Position numbers and translations under genes: made by a program. Below the pieces are notes generated by a model, which saw only the letters and a list, made by a program, of their open reading frames with translations, was not told where the DNA came from and did not search any database. Below are positions 1 through 5,740 of a stretch of 6,844 bases of DNA, piece by piece (within the stretch, counting starts at the first letter, position 1; every line of letters begins with the position of its first letter). The DNA is taken from contig CAZJBD010000139.1 in NCBI GenBank assembly GCA_964544265.1, positions 1-6,844 on the forward strand, written 5' to 3'. This DNA comes from JALHVH01 sp964544265 (lineage in GTDB: Bacteria; Acidobacteriota; Aminicenantia; Aminicenantales; Saccharicenantaceae).

Positions 1-12
1 CCTTCTTAGCAT
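1..12 (-). CDS. N-terminal fragment of an unidentified gene (4 codons)
   Basis: The minus strand reads ATG CTA AGA AGG (Met-Leu-Arg-Arg) from position 12 to the window edge. The call rests on context: a strong AGGAGG sits six bases upstream and a sigma70-like promoter lies further up. The Met-Leu-Arg-Arg opening could begin a signal peptide, but four residues cannot show function. The gene follows the phosphodiesterase gene in the same direction with about 130 nt between them and seems to have its own promoter. The rest lies outside the window. Confidence 0.55.
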
Positions 13-17
13 AGTTT

Positions 18-26
18 CCCTCCTCT
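18..26 (-). promoter_or_regulatory. Ribosome binding site of the left-edge gene
   Basis: The minus strand reads AGAGGAGGG, with the AGGAGG core at 24-19 and six bases between the core and the ATG at 12. This is a near-perfect Shine-Dalgarno at good spacing and is the main reason for believing that a gene starts at position 12. Confidence 0.6.
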
Positions 27-69
27 ATCCTATATATACGGAAGAAAGACTGCCTAGGTTTTCTTATCT

Positions 70-98
70 AATCTATAAAGTCGGGCTCTCGGCGTCAA
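70..98 (-). promoter_or_regulatory. Candidate sigma70-type promoter of the left-edge gene
   Basis: On the minus strand a -35 box TTGACG (98-93) and a -10 box TAGATT (75-70) are separated by exactly 17 nt. The predicted transcript would start near 63, giving a leader of about 50 nt before the ATG at 12. It lies between the phosphodiesterase stop at 143 and the edge gene, so that gene could be expressed independently. The match is by eye only. Just after the phosphodiesterase stop, around 118-137, there is only a weak imperfect dyad with a loosely T-rich tail, so no convincing terminator is seen here. Confidence 0.4.
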
Positions 99-142
99 GG
101 CATACTGAAAGAATGAATATCTGACCGATGAGGCCCAGGAGT

Positions 143-1407
143 TCAGCGGATGTAGCCCAGAGAGCGCAACTCTTCCAACGTCTTTTGGTCCAGATCCTGA
201 CGGTGGGCTTTGATAAAGCTTTTCTTGTAATAGGGACGGTACTGGATGGGCCGGGTGAATGAAAACATTTCCGGTCGCAACTTGCCATCCATTTCTTTGC
301 CCAAGGGCAAGCTGAAGAGGTGGAGGATGGTCGGAGCCACGTCATAGACGGAGATCGCCGGAATGGGAAAACCGCGGCGCACTCCGGGACCGGCCAGGGC
401 GAAGAAGCCGGCTACCGGGTCTTTTTCTTCGGGCACCTGGTGGTTGAAGCCCTCGGCCGTAAAAGCGAAACCGTGGTCGGAAAGGACCATCAAGTACGTC
501 TGGGGATCCATGGTCTGCATATAATCTCCCAGAATCCGATCCGCCCACGCGTAGACCGGCAGAGCCAAGAGGGCATATTCTTCTTCCAGACGATTGGCCA
601 AATCCGGTGCGAGACTCCCGTTCCGGCGCACTTGTTCTTTTGCAGGCGTTTTAAGGTCGGACGGCAGGAAGGCGTTCAGGAGATGCTCGATTTCGTCGGG
701 GAAACGGAAATAAACCGCAAAAAGGTCCCAGGGCTCTTTGGCACGGAGCTCCCACGCGACGTGTTTGATCAGGTTCTCATGGAGGACAAAGATGCTATAG
801 CCAGGCAGAACCGGAGTTTTCTGGATATCCATTCCCCGCTGCTTGGCCAGCATAAGGTAGTTGGGCAGTTCATTCTGCAGGAGGACCCGGGGGAAATCAT
901 GGTCAGCAAAGCGCTCGACCAGCGAGATGACGCTTGCCGGATAGACCGTATCTTGAAGCAGGGAAGGCTTCTTCAGCTGAATCAGCCGCCGGGCCATGTC
1001 GGAGACGATAACCCCCCGGATGGGTTCGGGAGGATAGGTATTGAACCAGTTGACCACCACCGAACGCTTTTTCCACTGGTCGAGGATTTCCCACACCGGC
1101 GGCTGACGGACTTCCGACCGGTTATAGGGCACGTTGATTCCCTTTTCCCTGATATAGGTCCAACTCACGATGCCGTGCTTGATCATGGTCGTTCCGGTGG
1201 CGATGGAAGTCCAGATCACTGCCGATATCGAAGGATGGATGGACTGCAGCCTGCCCCAGGCGCCCTGCTCGCGCAACCGGGCAAGGTTGGGCAGCTTGCC
1301 CCGTTTGATCAGCGTATCAACGATCGTAGGGTCCAGACCGTCGAAACCCAGGATGATGAGGCGCGGCGCTTTGCCTCTGCCGCAGGAAGAGAATAATAAG
1401 CATGTCG
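143..1407 (-). CDS. Alkaline-phosphatase-superfamily phosphodiesterase/phosphatase, probable lipoprotein (5' end in gap)
   Basis: Metal-dependent hydrolase of the type I phosphodiesterase/nucleotide pyrophosphatase branch. 420 residues are visible before the frame enters the N gap. The N-terminal core reads RLIILGFDGLDP, the family's first metal Asp (residue 22, codon 1342-1340). The nucleophile is probably Thr66 in SAVIWTSIATG. Further ligands are Asp237 and His241 (FPDEIEH), Asp310-His311 (VLSDHGF) and probably His322 (GFNHQ). The C-terminal VYDVAPTILHLFSLPLG and final LRSLGYIR are also typical. A TTG at 1276 would give a 377-residue protein, but it lies after the catalytic Asp and cannot be the true start. 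The first visible residues, TCLLFSSCGRGKAPR, resemble the end of a lipoprotein signal with Cys8 as lipidated residue, so the enzyme is probably anchored in the envelope. It is last in a probable operon behind the protease. Substrate (phosphodiester, phosphomonoester or sulfate ester) cannot be told. Confidence 0.88.
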
Positions 1408-1507
1408 NNNNNNNNNNNNNNNNNNNNNNNNNNNNNNNNNNNNNNNNNNNNNNNNNNNNNNNNNNNNNNNNNNNNNNNNNNNNNNNNNNNNNNNNNNNNN
1501 NNNNNNN
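1408..1507. other. Assembly gap (100 N)
   Basis: Exactly 100 N, the usual placeholder for a scaffold join of unknown length. It cuts the 3' end of the protease gene on its right and the 5' end of the phosphodiesterase gene on its left. Both genes lie on the minus strand in different reading frames, so the gap must hide at least one stop, one start and a signal-peptide coding segment. It could also hide a whole extra gene. Confidence 0.97.
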
Positions 1508-2582
1508 CCCCGATCACCCGATATCTGCCGTCCGCTTGCGGCTGCAAAGTCAGACCGACGGTATCCATGTCATGCAAATCGGATTCAGCGCCTTTCTCAA
1601 AGTAAACCGCTCCGTTTGCGTAATCGATCTCAACACGAAAAGCTTTAAAAGCATTCGGACCTAAGAAACCATCCACCGGACGGGCGGCTTTTTGGGAATA
1701 CCAAGCTCCCAATGTCGGTCCGTCAGGACCAAGCCTGGGAACTCCAACGATGCCGACTCCTGTCAAACGGGTCTGTCCCCATAATATTTCAGGAAAACGC
1801 ACGACCGGCAACTTTTGCTCGTCGGGGGGCCACCAACCCCACATGTTCGCACAACCTAGAGTGCCGATGACCCGCGGCCAGTCGAGGTGCCGCTTGGAGA
1901 ACCGCTCCACGACCTCAATGGATACGAAGGAGTATGAGGCGCCGTTATCCAACGCGAAGCTCAATTTTTCTCCATCGATAACGGCATCCAGTTGGACAAT
2001 GCCGGTTAGAGGATGAACGCTGGCAGACGAACGAACGCCACGGGACTCGAGGGTGCCCGGTTCGGCGATCGTCAGTTGCCGTTTTGGGTAATCGAAAACA
2101 ATCTGGTACCGCTTCAAAACCGTGGAAGGCAGATTCGCATCGTTGTGCATCGTGCTGAACAGCCAGAAAGGCTCGAGCATGACCTTCGACCTTACGCCCT
2201 CAAAATTTACTTGCATCCCGCCTATCCGGATTCCCGCAGGGGGCGGGACTTCGGGATTGACGTCGTTATTCGCGGTTTTTCCGGCCGTCGAAAGGTCGAT
2301 TCCTAGGTCGCGGGCAAGCGACCGACTGAGATAGAAGGTGGGATTTCCCGTGTCCACCCAGAGAGTCGCTTTGCGCCAACGGCCGTCTTTTTGTTGGACC
2401 TCCGCCTCAACCAGCATACGGTTATGATCGAGGGTCACCGGGACAGTGACGGACCTAATCTGCGTTGGGTAAGATGCAGGAGTGATATCGCGGGACGAAC
2501 CCCGCCCTTGCGCGAAAGTCGGCGGGGAAAGGAGGATCGACATGCCCAAAAGAAAGAGCGCCAATCGAGGAATCTGCGGCAT
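1508..2582 (-). CDS. Secreted retropepsin-like aspartyl protease, two lobes (3' end in gap)
   Basis: 358 residues are visible. The ATG at 2582 is chosen because AAGGAGA lies eight bases upstream and the product opens with a Sec signal peptide, MPQIPRLALFLLGMSILLSP, probably cut after PTFA near residue 24. Lobe one carries a catalytic Asp in LWVDTGNPTF (Asp77-Thr-Gly). Lobe two carries ALDNGASYSF (Asp212-Asn-Gly) where D-S/T-G is usual. Each lobe ends in a typical return strand, YQIVFDYPKRQLTI (159-172) and FRVEIDYANGAVYFEKG (315-331). Single-chain bilobed retropepsin-like proteases of bacteria often add a C-terminal PDZ domain. The sequence breaks off at DGRYRVIG, about where such a domain could begin, but this is inference. 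It is the second gene of a likely operon, 26 nt behind the reductase stop. Periplasmic or surface peptide cleavage is likely, target unknown. Confidence 0.85.
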
Positions 2583-2590
2583 AATACATG

Positions 2591-2597
2591 TCTCCTT
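2591..2597 (-). promoter_or_regulatory. Ribosome binding site deciding the protease start
   Basis: The minus strand reads AAGGAGA, eight bases before the ATG at 2582. It rules out the longer in-frame start at 2675, which would add a hydrophilic N-terminus ahead of the signal peptide and overlap the reductase gene. The site lies inside the 26-nt gap between the two genes. Confidence 0.7.
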
Positions 2598-2608
2598 GAG
2601 ATCGTCTT

Positions 2609-3967
2609 CTACGCGAGGGTTAACCGGTCGTGCGCCAACAGGAGCTTCCCCTGGATGGGGACTCCATACGGGCAAGCCTGTTCACAATGCCCGGGGCATT
2701 CCGCGCAGCCCGCCGCATTGTTCGTCCCCAGCCCCGCGTATTCGGCCATGGCCGTTTTTTCTTGTCTCTGAGCACGAAAATAATATTCGAAGCGCATAAT
2801 GCTGTTGACCGGGACCCTCCTCGGGCAGGCCGATTCGCACGTGCCGCAGCCGATGCGGCAGACGAGATCGCCATAGATATCTTTCCCGTCCGCCAGCATG
2901 TTGGCTTCCCGCGCGGTGAAGCGGGTCCCGGACAAGCCGATATAGCTATGGAGATCTTCAAAGGAGTTGATGCTTGGGCAAACGCAATGGACTTCGGGCC
3001 TACTCAGGCAGAACTTGATGGCCGCAGCGCGCGTCTGCTCAGGGCCGGATAATCCATATTTTTTCAAGAAGACCTCGGTCGCCGCGGCCCGGTCCTCGGT
3101 GATCTTGGCTAGTTTGACGAGCGCCTCGGGAAGCTCCTTGCCCTGGGCTTTAAAACGATCACGGTAGCTGGCCAGGGTTTCGCGGTCCTCAATGGTTGTT
3201 AGAGCTGGATTCATTTTCATCAGTGTGATGCCCATGTTCTTGGAGCGACAGGCCTGGAAGATTCTCTCGCCGGTCTCCGTTTTTAGGAAATTGAATACAC
3301 AGAGGACGATGTCGAAACGGCCGTCCTCTGCCGCGGCCAGGACGACATCCTCCATCGGCTCTTCAAGGCGGCCGCTCAGGCTGTTGTCTGCGCCGTGGTT
3401 GGATAGCCCGGAGAAGCGAACCTTGCCCTCGGCCCGGAGCTCTCGGATGAGCTCGTGATAGGGTTCGTATTTAATTTGGGCAAGGGTGCACATATGGATC
3501 ATCAGACAATCGGCATAGTCGGTGCCCAGCCGCTCCAGGCATTTCATGAAGCGGTCCCGCATCTCGGCCTTGGAATTTCGTTTATTGAAGGTCACGTTAA
3601 GCTTGGTCGTTAGAAATACGGAACCGCGATCGCGAGTTTTGAACACTTGACCTATAGCCCGCTCCGCATTGCCGTTCTGGTAGTGCTCGGCCGTATCGAT
3701 ATAGTTGATACCACGGTCAAGAGCAGCCGCCAGGATATTAGTGTTGTTTAGGCCTCCGGTCCCGAAGCTGACGTCCGAGACCTTGAATCCCGTTCGGCCC
3801 AGCGTGCGATATTCCTTGATCTTTGTCTCAGGAGTTTGAGGAGCCAAGTCCGCTGCCGGCGTCTTGTTTCTGCCGAAGAGGCCGACGGGCGGAAAGCCGG
3901 CGAGCGCGGCGCCGAAAAATCTCCGACGGGTCCAGGAACGTCTCGAGTTCGAAGTCGGGCCTGTCAT
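2609..3967 (-). CDS. Tat-exported aldo/keto reductase with C-terminal dicluster ferredoxin-like domain
   Basis: 452 residues. The start at 3967 is set by AAGGAG six bases upstream. The N-terminus carries a Tat signal, SWTRRRFFGAALAGFPPVG (twin Arg around residues 14-16, no lysine in the core). An aldo/keto reductase barrel follows (about 52-345), opening YRTLGRTGFKVSDVSFGTGGL. The complete catalytic tetrad is present: Asp91 and Tyr96 (IDTAEHY), Lys122 (FLTTKLN) and His158 (CLMIHMC). An extra, mostly helical stretch lies around 258-312. The tail has two cysteine sets, C370-x3-C-x2-C-x3-C381-P and C421-x2-C-x3-C-x3-C432-P, suggesting two 4Fe-4S clusters. The barrel class normally reduces carbonyls with NAD(P)H. 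Tat export suggests the protein folds with its cofactors before leaving the cytoplasm. Substrate unknown. It is first in a probable operon with the protease and is transcribed divergently from a Tat-signal PLP enzyme. Confidence 0.93.
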   Translation of the reverse strand: MTGPTSNSRRSWTRRRFFGAALAGFPPVGLFGRNKTPAADLAPQTPETKIKEYRTLGRTGFKVSDVSFGTGGLNNTNILAAALDRGINYIDTAEHYQNGNAERAIGQVFKTRDRGSVFLTTKLNVTFNKRNSKAEMRDRFMKCLERLGTDYADCLMIHMCTLAQIKYEPYHELIRELRAEGKVRFSGLSNHGADNSLSGRLEEPMEDVVLAAAEDGRFDIVLCVFNFLKTETGERIFQACRSKNMGITLMKMNPALTTIEDRETLASYRDRFKAQGKELPEALVKLAKITEDRAAATEVFLKKYGLSGPEQTRAAAIKFCLSRPEVHCVCPSINSFEDLHSYIGLSGTRFTAREANMLADGKDIYGDLVCRIGCGTCESACPRRVPVNSIMRFEYYFRAQRQEKTAMAEYAGLGTNNAAGCAECPGHCEQACPYGVPIQGKLLLAHDRLTLA

Positions 3968-3973
3968 GACATT

Positions 3974-3979
3974 CTCCTT
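3974..3979 (-). promoter_or_regulatory. Ribosome binding site deciding the reductase start
   Basis: AAGGAG on the minus strand, six bases before the ATG at 3967. It selects this ATG, which begins directly ahead of the Tat signal. An upstream in-frame ATG at 4009 lies inside a palindrome and has no such site. Confidence 0.7.
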
Positions 3980-3980
3980 T

Positions 3981-3997
3981 TTTACAGCAGCTGTAAA
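3981..3997. promoter_or_regulatory. 17-nt perfect palindrome, candidate operator
   Basis: TTTACAGC-A-GCTGTAAA is a perfect 8-bp inverted repeat around a single central base. It ends one base upstream of the reductase ribosome binding site. A bound repressor here would sit in the promoter or leader of the reductase-protease operon. It is followed by A residues on the minus strand and has no T-run on either side in the terminator sense, so it is not an intrinsic terminator. I cannot assign it to a known regulator family. Confidence 0.45.
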
Positions 3998-4000
3998 GTT

Positions 4001-4012
4001 AATATGCATATT
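4001..4012. promoter_or_regulatory. 12-nt perfect palindrome next to the first
   Basis: AATATGCATATT is fully self-complementary and starts three bases after the 17-nt palindrome. A third, weaker dyad follows at 4015-4030 (AGCCG / CGGCT around six bases). No consensus -35/-10 pair for the minus-strand genes could be found between these dyads and position 4060, so the AT-rich palindrome may itself overlap the promoter core. This is inference. Confidence 0.35.
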
Positions 4013-4092
4013 CTAGCCGATATCCCGGCTGGGGCAGAAGTCTCAATTAAATAGCAAGAATCGGGCCAAGGTTCATGCCTCGTACTTCCAAG

Positions 4093-4122
4093 TTGACTCC
4101 AGTCAGCTTTTGCTCCTAAAAT
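4093..4122 (+). promoter_or_regulatory. Sigma70-type promoter of the PLP enzyme gene
   Basis: A -35 box TTGACT (4093-4098) and a -10 box TAAAAT (4117-4122) are separated by 18 nt. The predicted transcript start near 4129 leaves a leader of about 23 nt that contains the ribosome binding site. The placement fits the downstream gene well. Confidence 0.55.
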
Positions 4123-4137
4123 GACCTCAATTGCCCG

Positions 4138-4144
4138 AAGGAGG
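4138..4144 (+). promoter_or_regulatory. Ribosome binding site deciding the PLP enzyme start
   Basis: AAGGAGG followed by T, a full match to the anti-Shine-Dalgarno, seven bases before the ATG at 4152. It excludes the in-frame TTG at 4131, which lies upstream of this site. Confidence 0.75.
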
Positions 4145-4151
4145 TCCAGCC

Positions 4152-5459
4152 ATGAATAACCCGCTTGGTTTTTCGCGGAGAGATTTTGCCAGATACCTGC
4201 TGGCCGGTTCAGCCGTCTCGATTTCCGCCGTGGAAGAACTCAATGCGGGCATAGCCCAGAGCATTAAGTCGCTTAACCAGAAATTCCCGGAGGATGAGTC
4301 TCCGGACGGCGCTTATTGGGAGGGCATCAGGAGCTTCTACCAATTCGATGACCGCTTCATCATGATGAACAACGGGACCCTGGGGCCAATGCCCAAACCC
4401 GTCTTCAATGCCCTGAAGCGCTATTTCCGGGTCCAGATGACCAACCCCTACGACGCCTACAACTACCTGCCGACGTTCAAAGAGGCCGTCCGCGAAAAGC
4501 TGGCAAAATTCATAAATGCCTCGCCGGACGAGGTTTCCTTGACCAGCAACACGACGGAAGGCATCAACCTCATCGTCAACGGGTTCGATATGAAGGAGGG
4601 CGACGAAGTTCTTGTCACCAGCCTCGAACATCCCGGTCATATCAACCCCTGGCGGCTCAAGGAAAAGAGGTCCGGCATCAAAATCACCCAGGTGCCCATG
4701 CCGCTTTTACCAAAAAACGTGCAGGAGATCGTAGATGCTTTCGCCGCCGCGATCACCCCCCGGACGAAAATCATCAGCATCAGCCATACGGTCTTCATCA
4801 CGGGCTTGATCATGCCCCTCAAGGAACTGAGCCAGCTGGCCCATGATAAGGGTCTCCTTATCCTTGCCGACAGCGCCCACGGGATCGGCATGCTGGATCT
4901 CAATATGAAAGAGCTGGGTATTGATTTCTTCATGTCGAGCCCCTACAAGTGGCTTGGGGCCCCGACCGGCATCGGGCTCCTTTATGTGAGGAAGGAGGCC
5001 CTGGGCAAGATCTGGCCGACCATCGTTTCCTCCGGCTGGGACACGACCCCTTCGGCCAGCAAGCTTGACCCCCAGGGACAGCGGTCAGATGCCCTCGTCC
5101 TCGCCCTCGACGACGCCCTGAACTTTCAGAATTGGATCGGGAAATCCCGAATCGAGCGGCGGATCAAAGTCTCGGCCGAACGCCTGAAACAGGAAGTCGG
5201 GAAAATCCCCGGAGTGAAACTCCATACGCCCATCGACCCCTACCTCAGCGCGGGCCTGACGGCCTTTTCGATGACCGGAGTTGACGGATCGAAACTCGTC
5301 GATTATCTCCGGGAAAAATATAATTTGGTCGTCCGGACGACCGGGAACAAGGAGGCTGGGACGTATGGCGTGCGCGTTTCCACTCCGATCTACATCTCGA
5401 CAAAAGAAGTGGACCTGGTCGTCGATGGCGTTCGGACGCTCATGTCCCATAAAAGTTGA
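4152..5459 (+). CDS. Tat-exported class V aminotransferase-fold PLP enzyme
   Basis: 435 residues, full length for the family. The N-terminus has a clean Tat motif, SRRDFARYLLAGSA (Arg9-Arg10), followed by a possible cleavage site near SISA (residue 26). The fold-type I core follows: MMNNGTLGPMPKPV (71-84), a PLP phosphate-binding loop region TSNTTEGIN (131-139), the ring-pairing Asp240 in ILADSAHGIG with His243, and the Schiff-base Lys266 in SSPYKWLGAPTGIG. The carboxylate-binding Arg408 is in GVRVSTPIYIS near the C-terminus. A Tyr stands directly before the lysine where His is common. The family includes cysteine desulfurases, isopenicillin-N-epimerase-like enzymes and PvdN. PvdN is a known Tat-exported member that modifies a glutamate side chain during pyoverdine maturation, so a periplasmic PLP enzyme has a precedent. 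The reaction here cannot be fixed. It is a single gene with its own promoter, divergent from the Tat reductase operon. Confidence 0.93.
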   Translation: MNNPLGFSRRDFARYLLAGSAVSISAVEELNAGIAQSIKSLNQKFPEDESPDGAYWEGIRSFYQFDDRFIMMNNGTLGPMPKPVFNALKRYFRVQMTNPYDAYNYLPTFKEAVREKLAKFINASPDEVSLTSNTTEGINLIVNGFDMKEGDEVLVTSLEHPGHINPWRLKEKRSGIKITQVPMPLLPKNVQEIVDAFAAAITPRTKIISISHTVFITGLIMPLKELSQLAHDKGLLILADSAHGIGMLDLNMKELGIDFFMSSPYKWLGAPTGIGLLYVRKEALGKIWPTIVSSGWDTTPSASKLDPQGQRSDALVLALDDALNFQNWIGKSRIERRIKVSAERLKQEVGKIPGVKLHTPIDPYLSAGLTAFSMTGVDGSKLVDYLREKYNLVVRTTGNKEAGTYGVRVSTPIYISTKEVDLVVDGVRTLMSHKS

Positions 5460-5493
5460 CCGGGGAGGCCTTTTCCCAAAGGAAGATCCCGGT
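5459..5493 (+). terminator. Weak composite hairpin behind the PLP enzyme gene
   Basis: An outer 6-bp stem ACCGGG (5459-5464) / CCCGGT (5488-5493) encloses an inner 5-bp stem CCTTT (5469-5473) / AAAGG (5478-5482) with loop TCCC. It begins at the last base of the stop codon. No T-run follows, so it is not a classical intrinsic terminator. It could protect the 3' end or aid factor-dependent termination. Confidence 0.25.
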
Positions 5494-5583
5494 TAAGACC
5501 AAGGCGGACGAGCTCATCATCCGAAAGAGTTAAAACGACCTCATTTTTAGGGCAAACGTCAAATTCTATTCAGCTTTTTTAGA

Positions 5584-5611
5584 GATCCAAGGGGAGTATC
5601 CCCCCTTGATC
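5584..5611. repeat. Inverted repeat in the spacer before the DUF5916 gene
   Basis: GATC-C-AAGGGG pairs with CCCCTT-GATC to give a 10-bp stem with one bulged C and the loop AGTATCC. A T6 run (5575-5580) lies before it and no T-run after it, so as drawn it does not read as a terminator on either strand. The rest of the 281-nt spacer holds a G-rich stretch (tracts at 5640-5645, 5648-5650, 5680-5682 and 5685-5689) and, at its right end, a promoter. No gene is seen in it. Confidence 0.4.
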
Positions 5612-5702
5612 GCTCGGCCAGGTTGAGGCTGCTCGAGAAGGGGGGCAGGGAGCGAATCGACCGTTGGAAAGAGGAAACCGGGAAGGGGGTTCTCCCTACA
5701 CG

Positions 5703-5731
5703 TTGACTTGTCTGTTACGTTCTCCTATAAA
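5703..5731 (+). promoter_or_regulatory. Consensus-like promoter close to the DUF5916 start codon
   Basis: A -35 box TTGACT (5703-5708) and a -10 box TATAAA (5726-5731) have the ideal 17-nt spacing. The expected start point near 5738 is only about three bases before the ATG at 5741, so the message would be leaderless or nearly so. The SD-like AAGAGGG (5731-5737) would then be mostly untranscribed. Either the transcript is leaderless or this strong match is fortuitous and the real promoter lies further upstream. Confidence 0.4.
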
Positions 5732-5740
5732 AGAGGGATT

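Noticed and set aside
143..1276. Phosphodiesterase starting at the TTG at 1276
   Set aside because: This start would remove the first beta-strand and the metal-binding Asp of the family. The frame stays open and family-like up to the gap.
320..1396. Long plus-strand open frame (358 codons) opposite the phosphodiesterase gene
   Set aside because: It is the antisense shadow of a gene with a complete metal-site signature. Its product has no family motif or signal, and no ribosome binding site was recognised.
1317..2675. Single 452-residue protein reading through the N gap
   Set aside because: The gap is a placeholder, and the codons beyond it are in the wrong frame of the phosphodiesterase gene. 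The residues before 2582 lie upstream of the ribosome binding site and signal peptide.
3968..4009. Reductase start at the ATG at 4009
   Set aside because: It lies within the AT-rich palindrome, lacks a ribosome binding site, and would place 14 extra residues before a Tat signal that already has a well-spaced start.
4131..4151. PLP enzyme start at the TTG at 4131
   Set aside because: It lies upstream of the perfect AAGGAGG at 4138-4144 that serves the ATG at 4152.
5456..5533. Short 25-codon frame overlapping the PLP enzyme stop, ending in VKTKADELIIRKS
   Set aside because: The composition looks somewhat protein-like, and a TTG overlaps the TGA, but there is no ribosome binding site and the length is easily reached by chance. 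It could be the relic of a lost gene end, which cannot be shown here.
5575..5611. T-run plus hairpin as an intrinsic terminator for the PLP enzyme gene
   Set aside because: The T-run precedes the hairpin on the plus strand, and on the minus strand it reads as A residues after the stem. Neither orientation gives stem followed by U-run.
5640..5689. Four G-tracts that could form a G-quadruplex
   Set aside because: The middle loop would be about 29 nt, so a stable quadruplex is unlikely.
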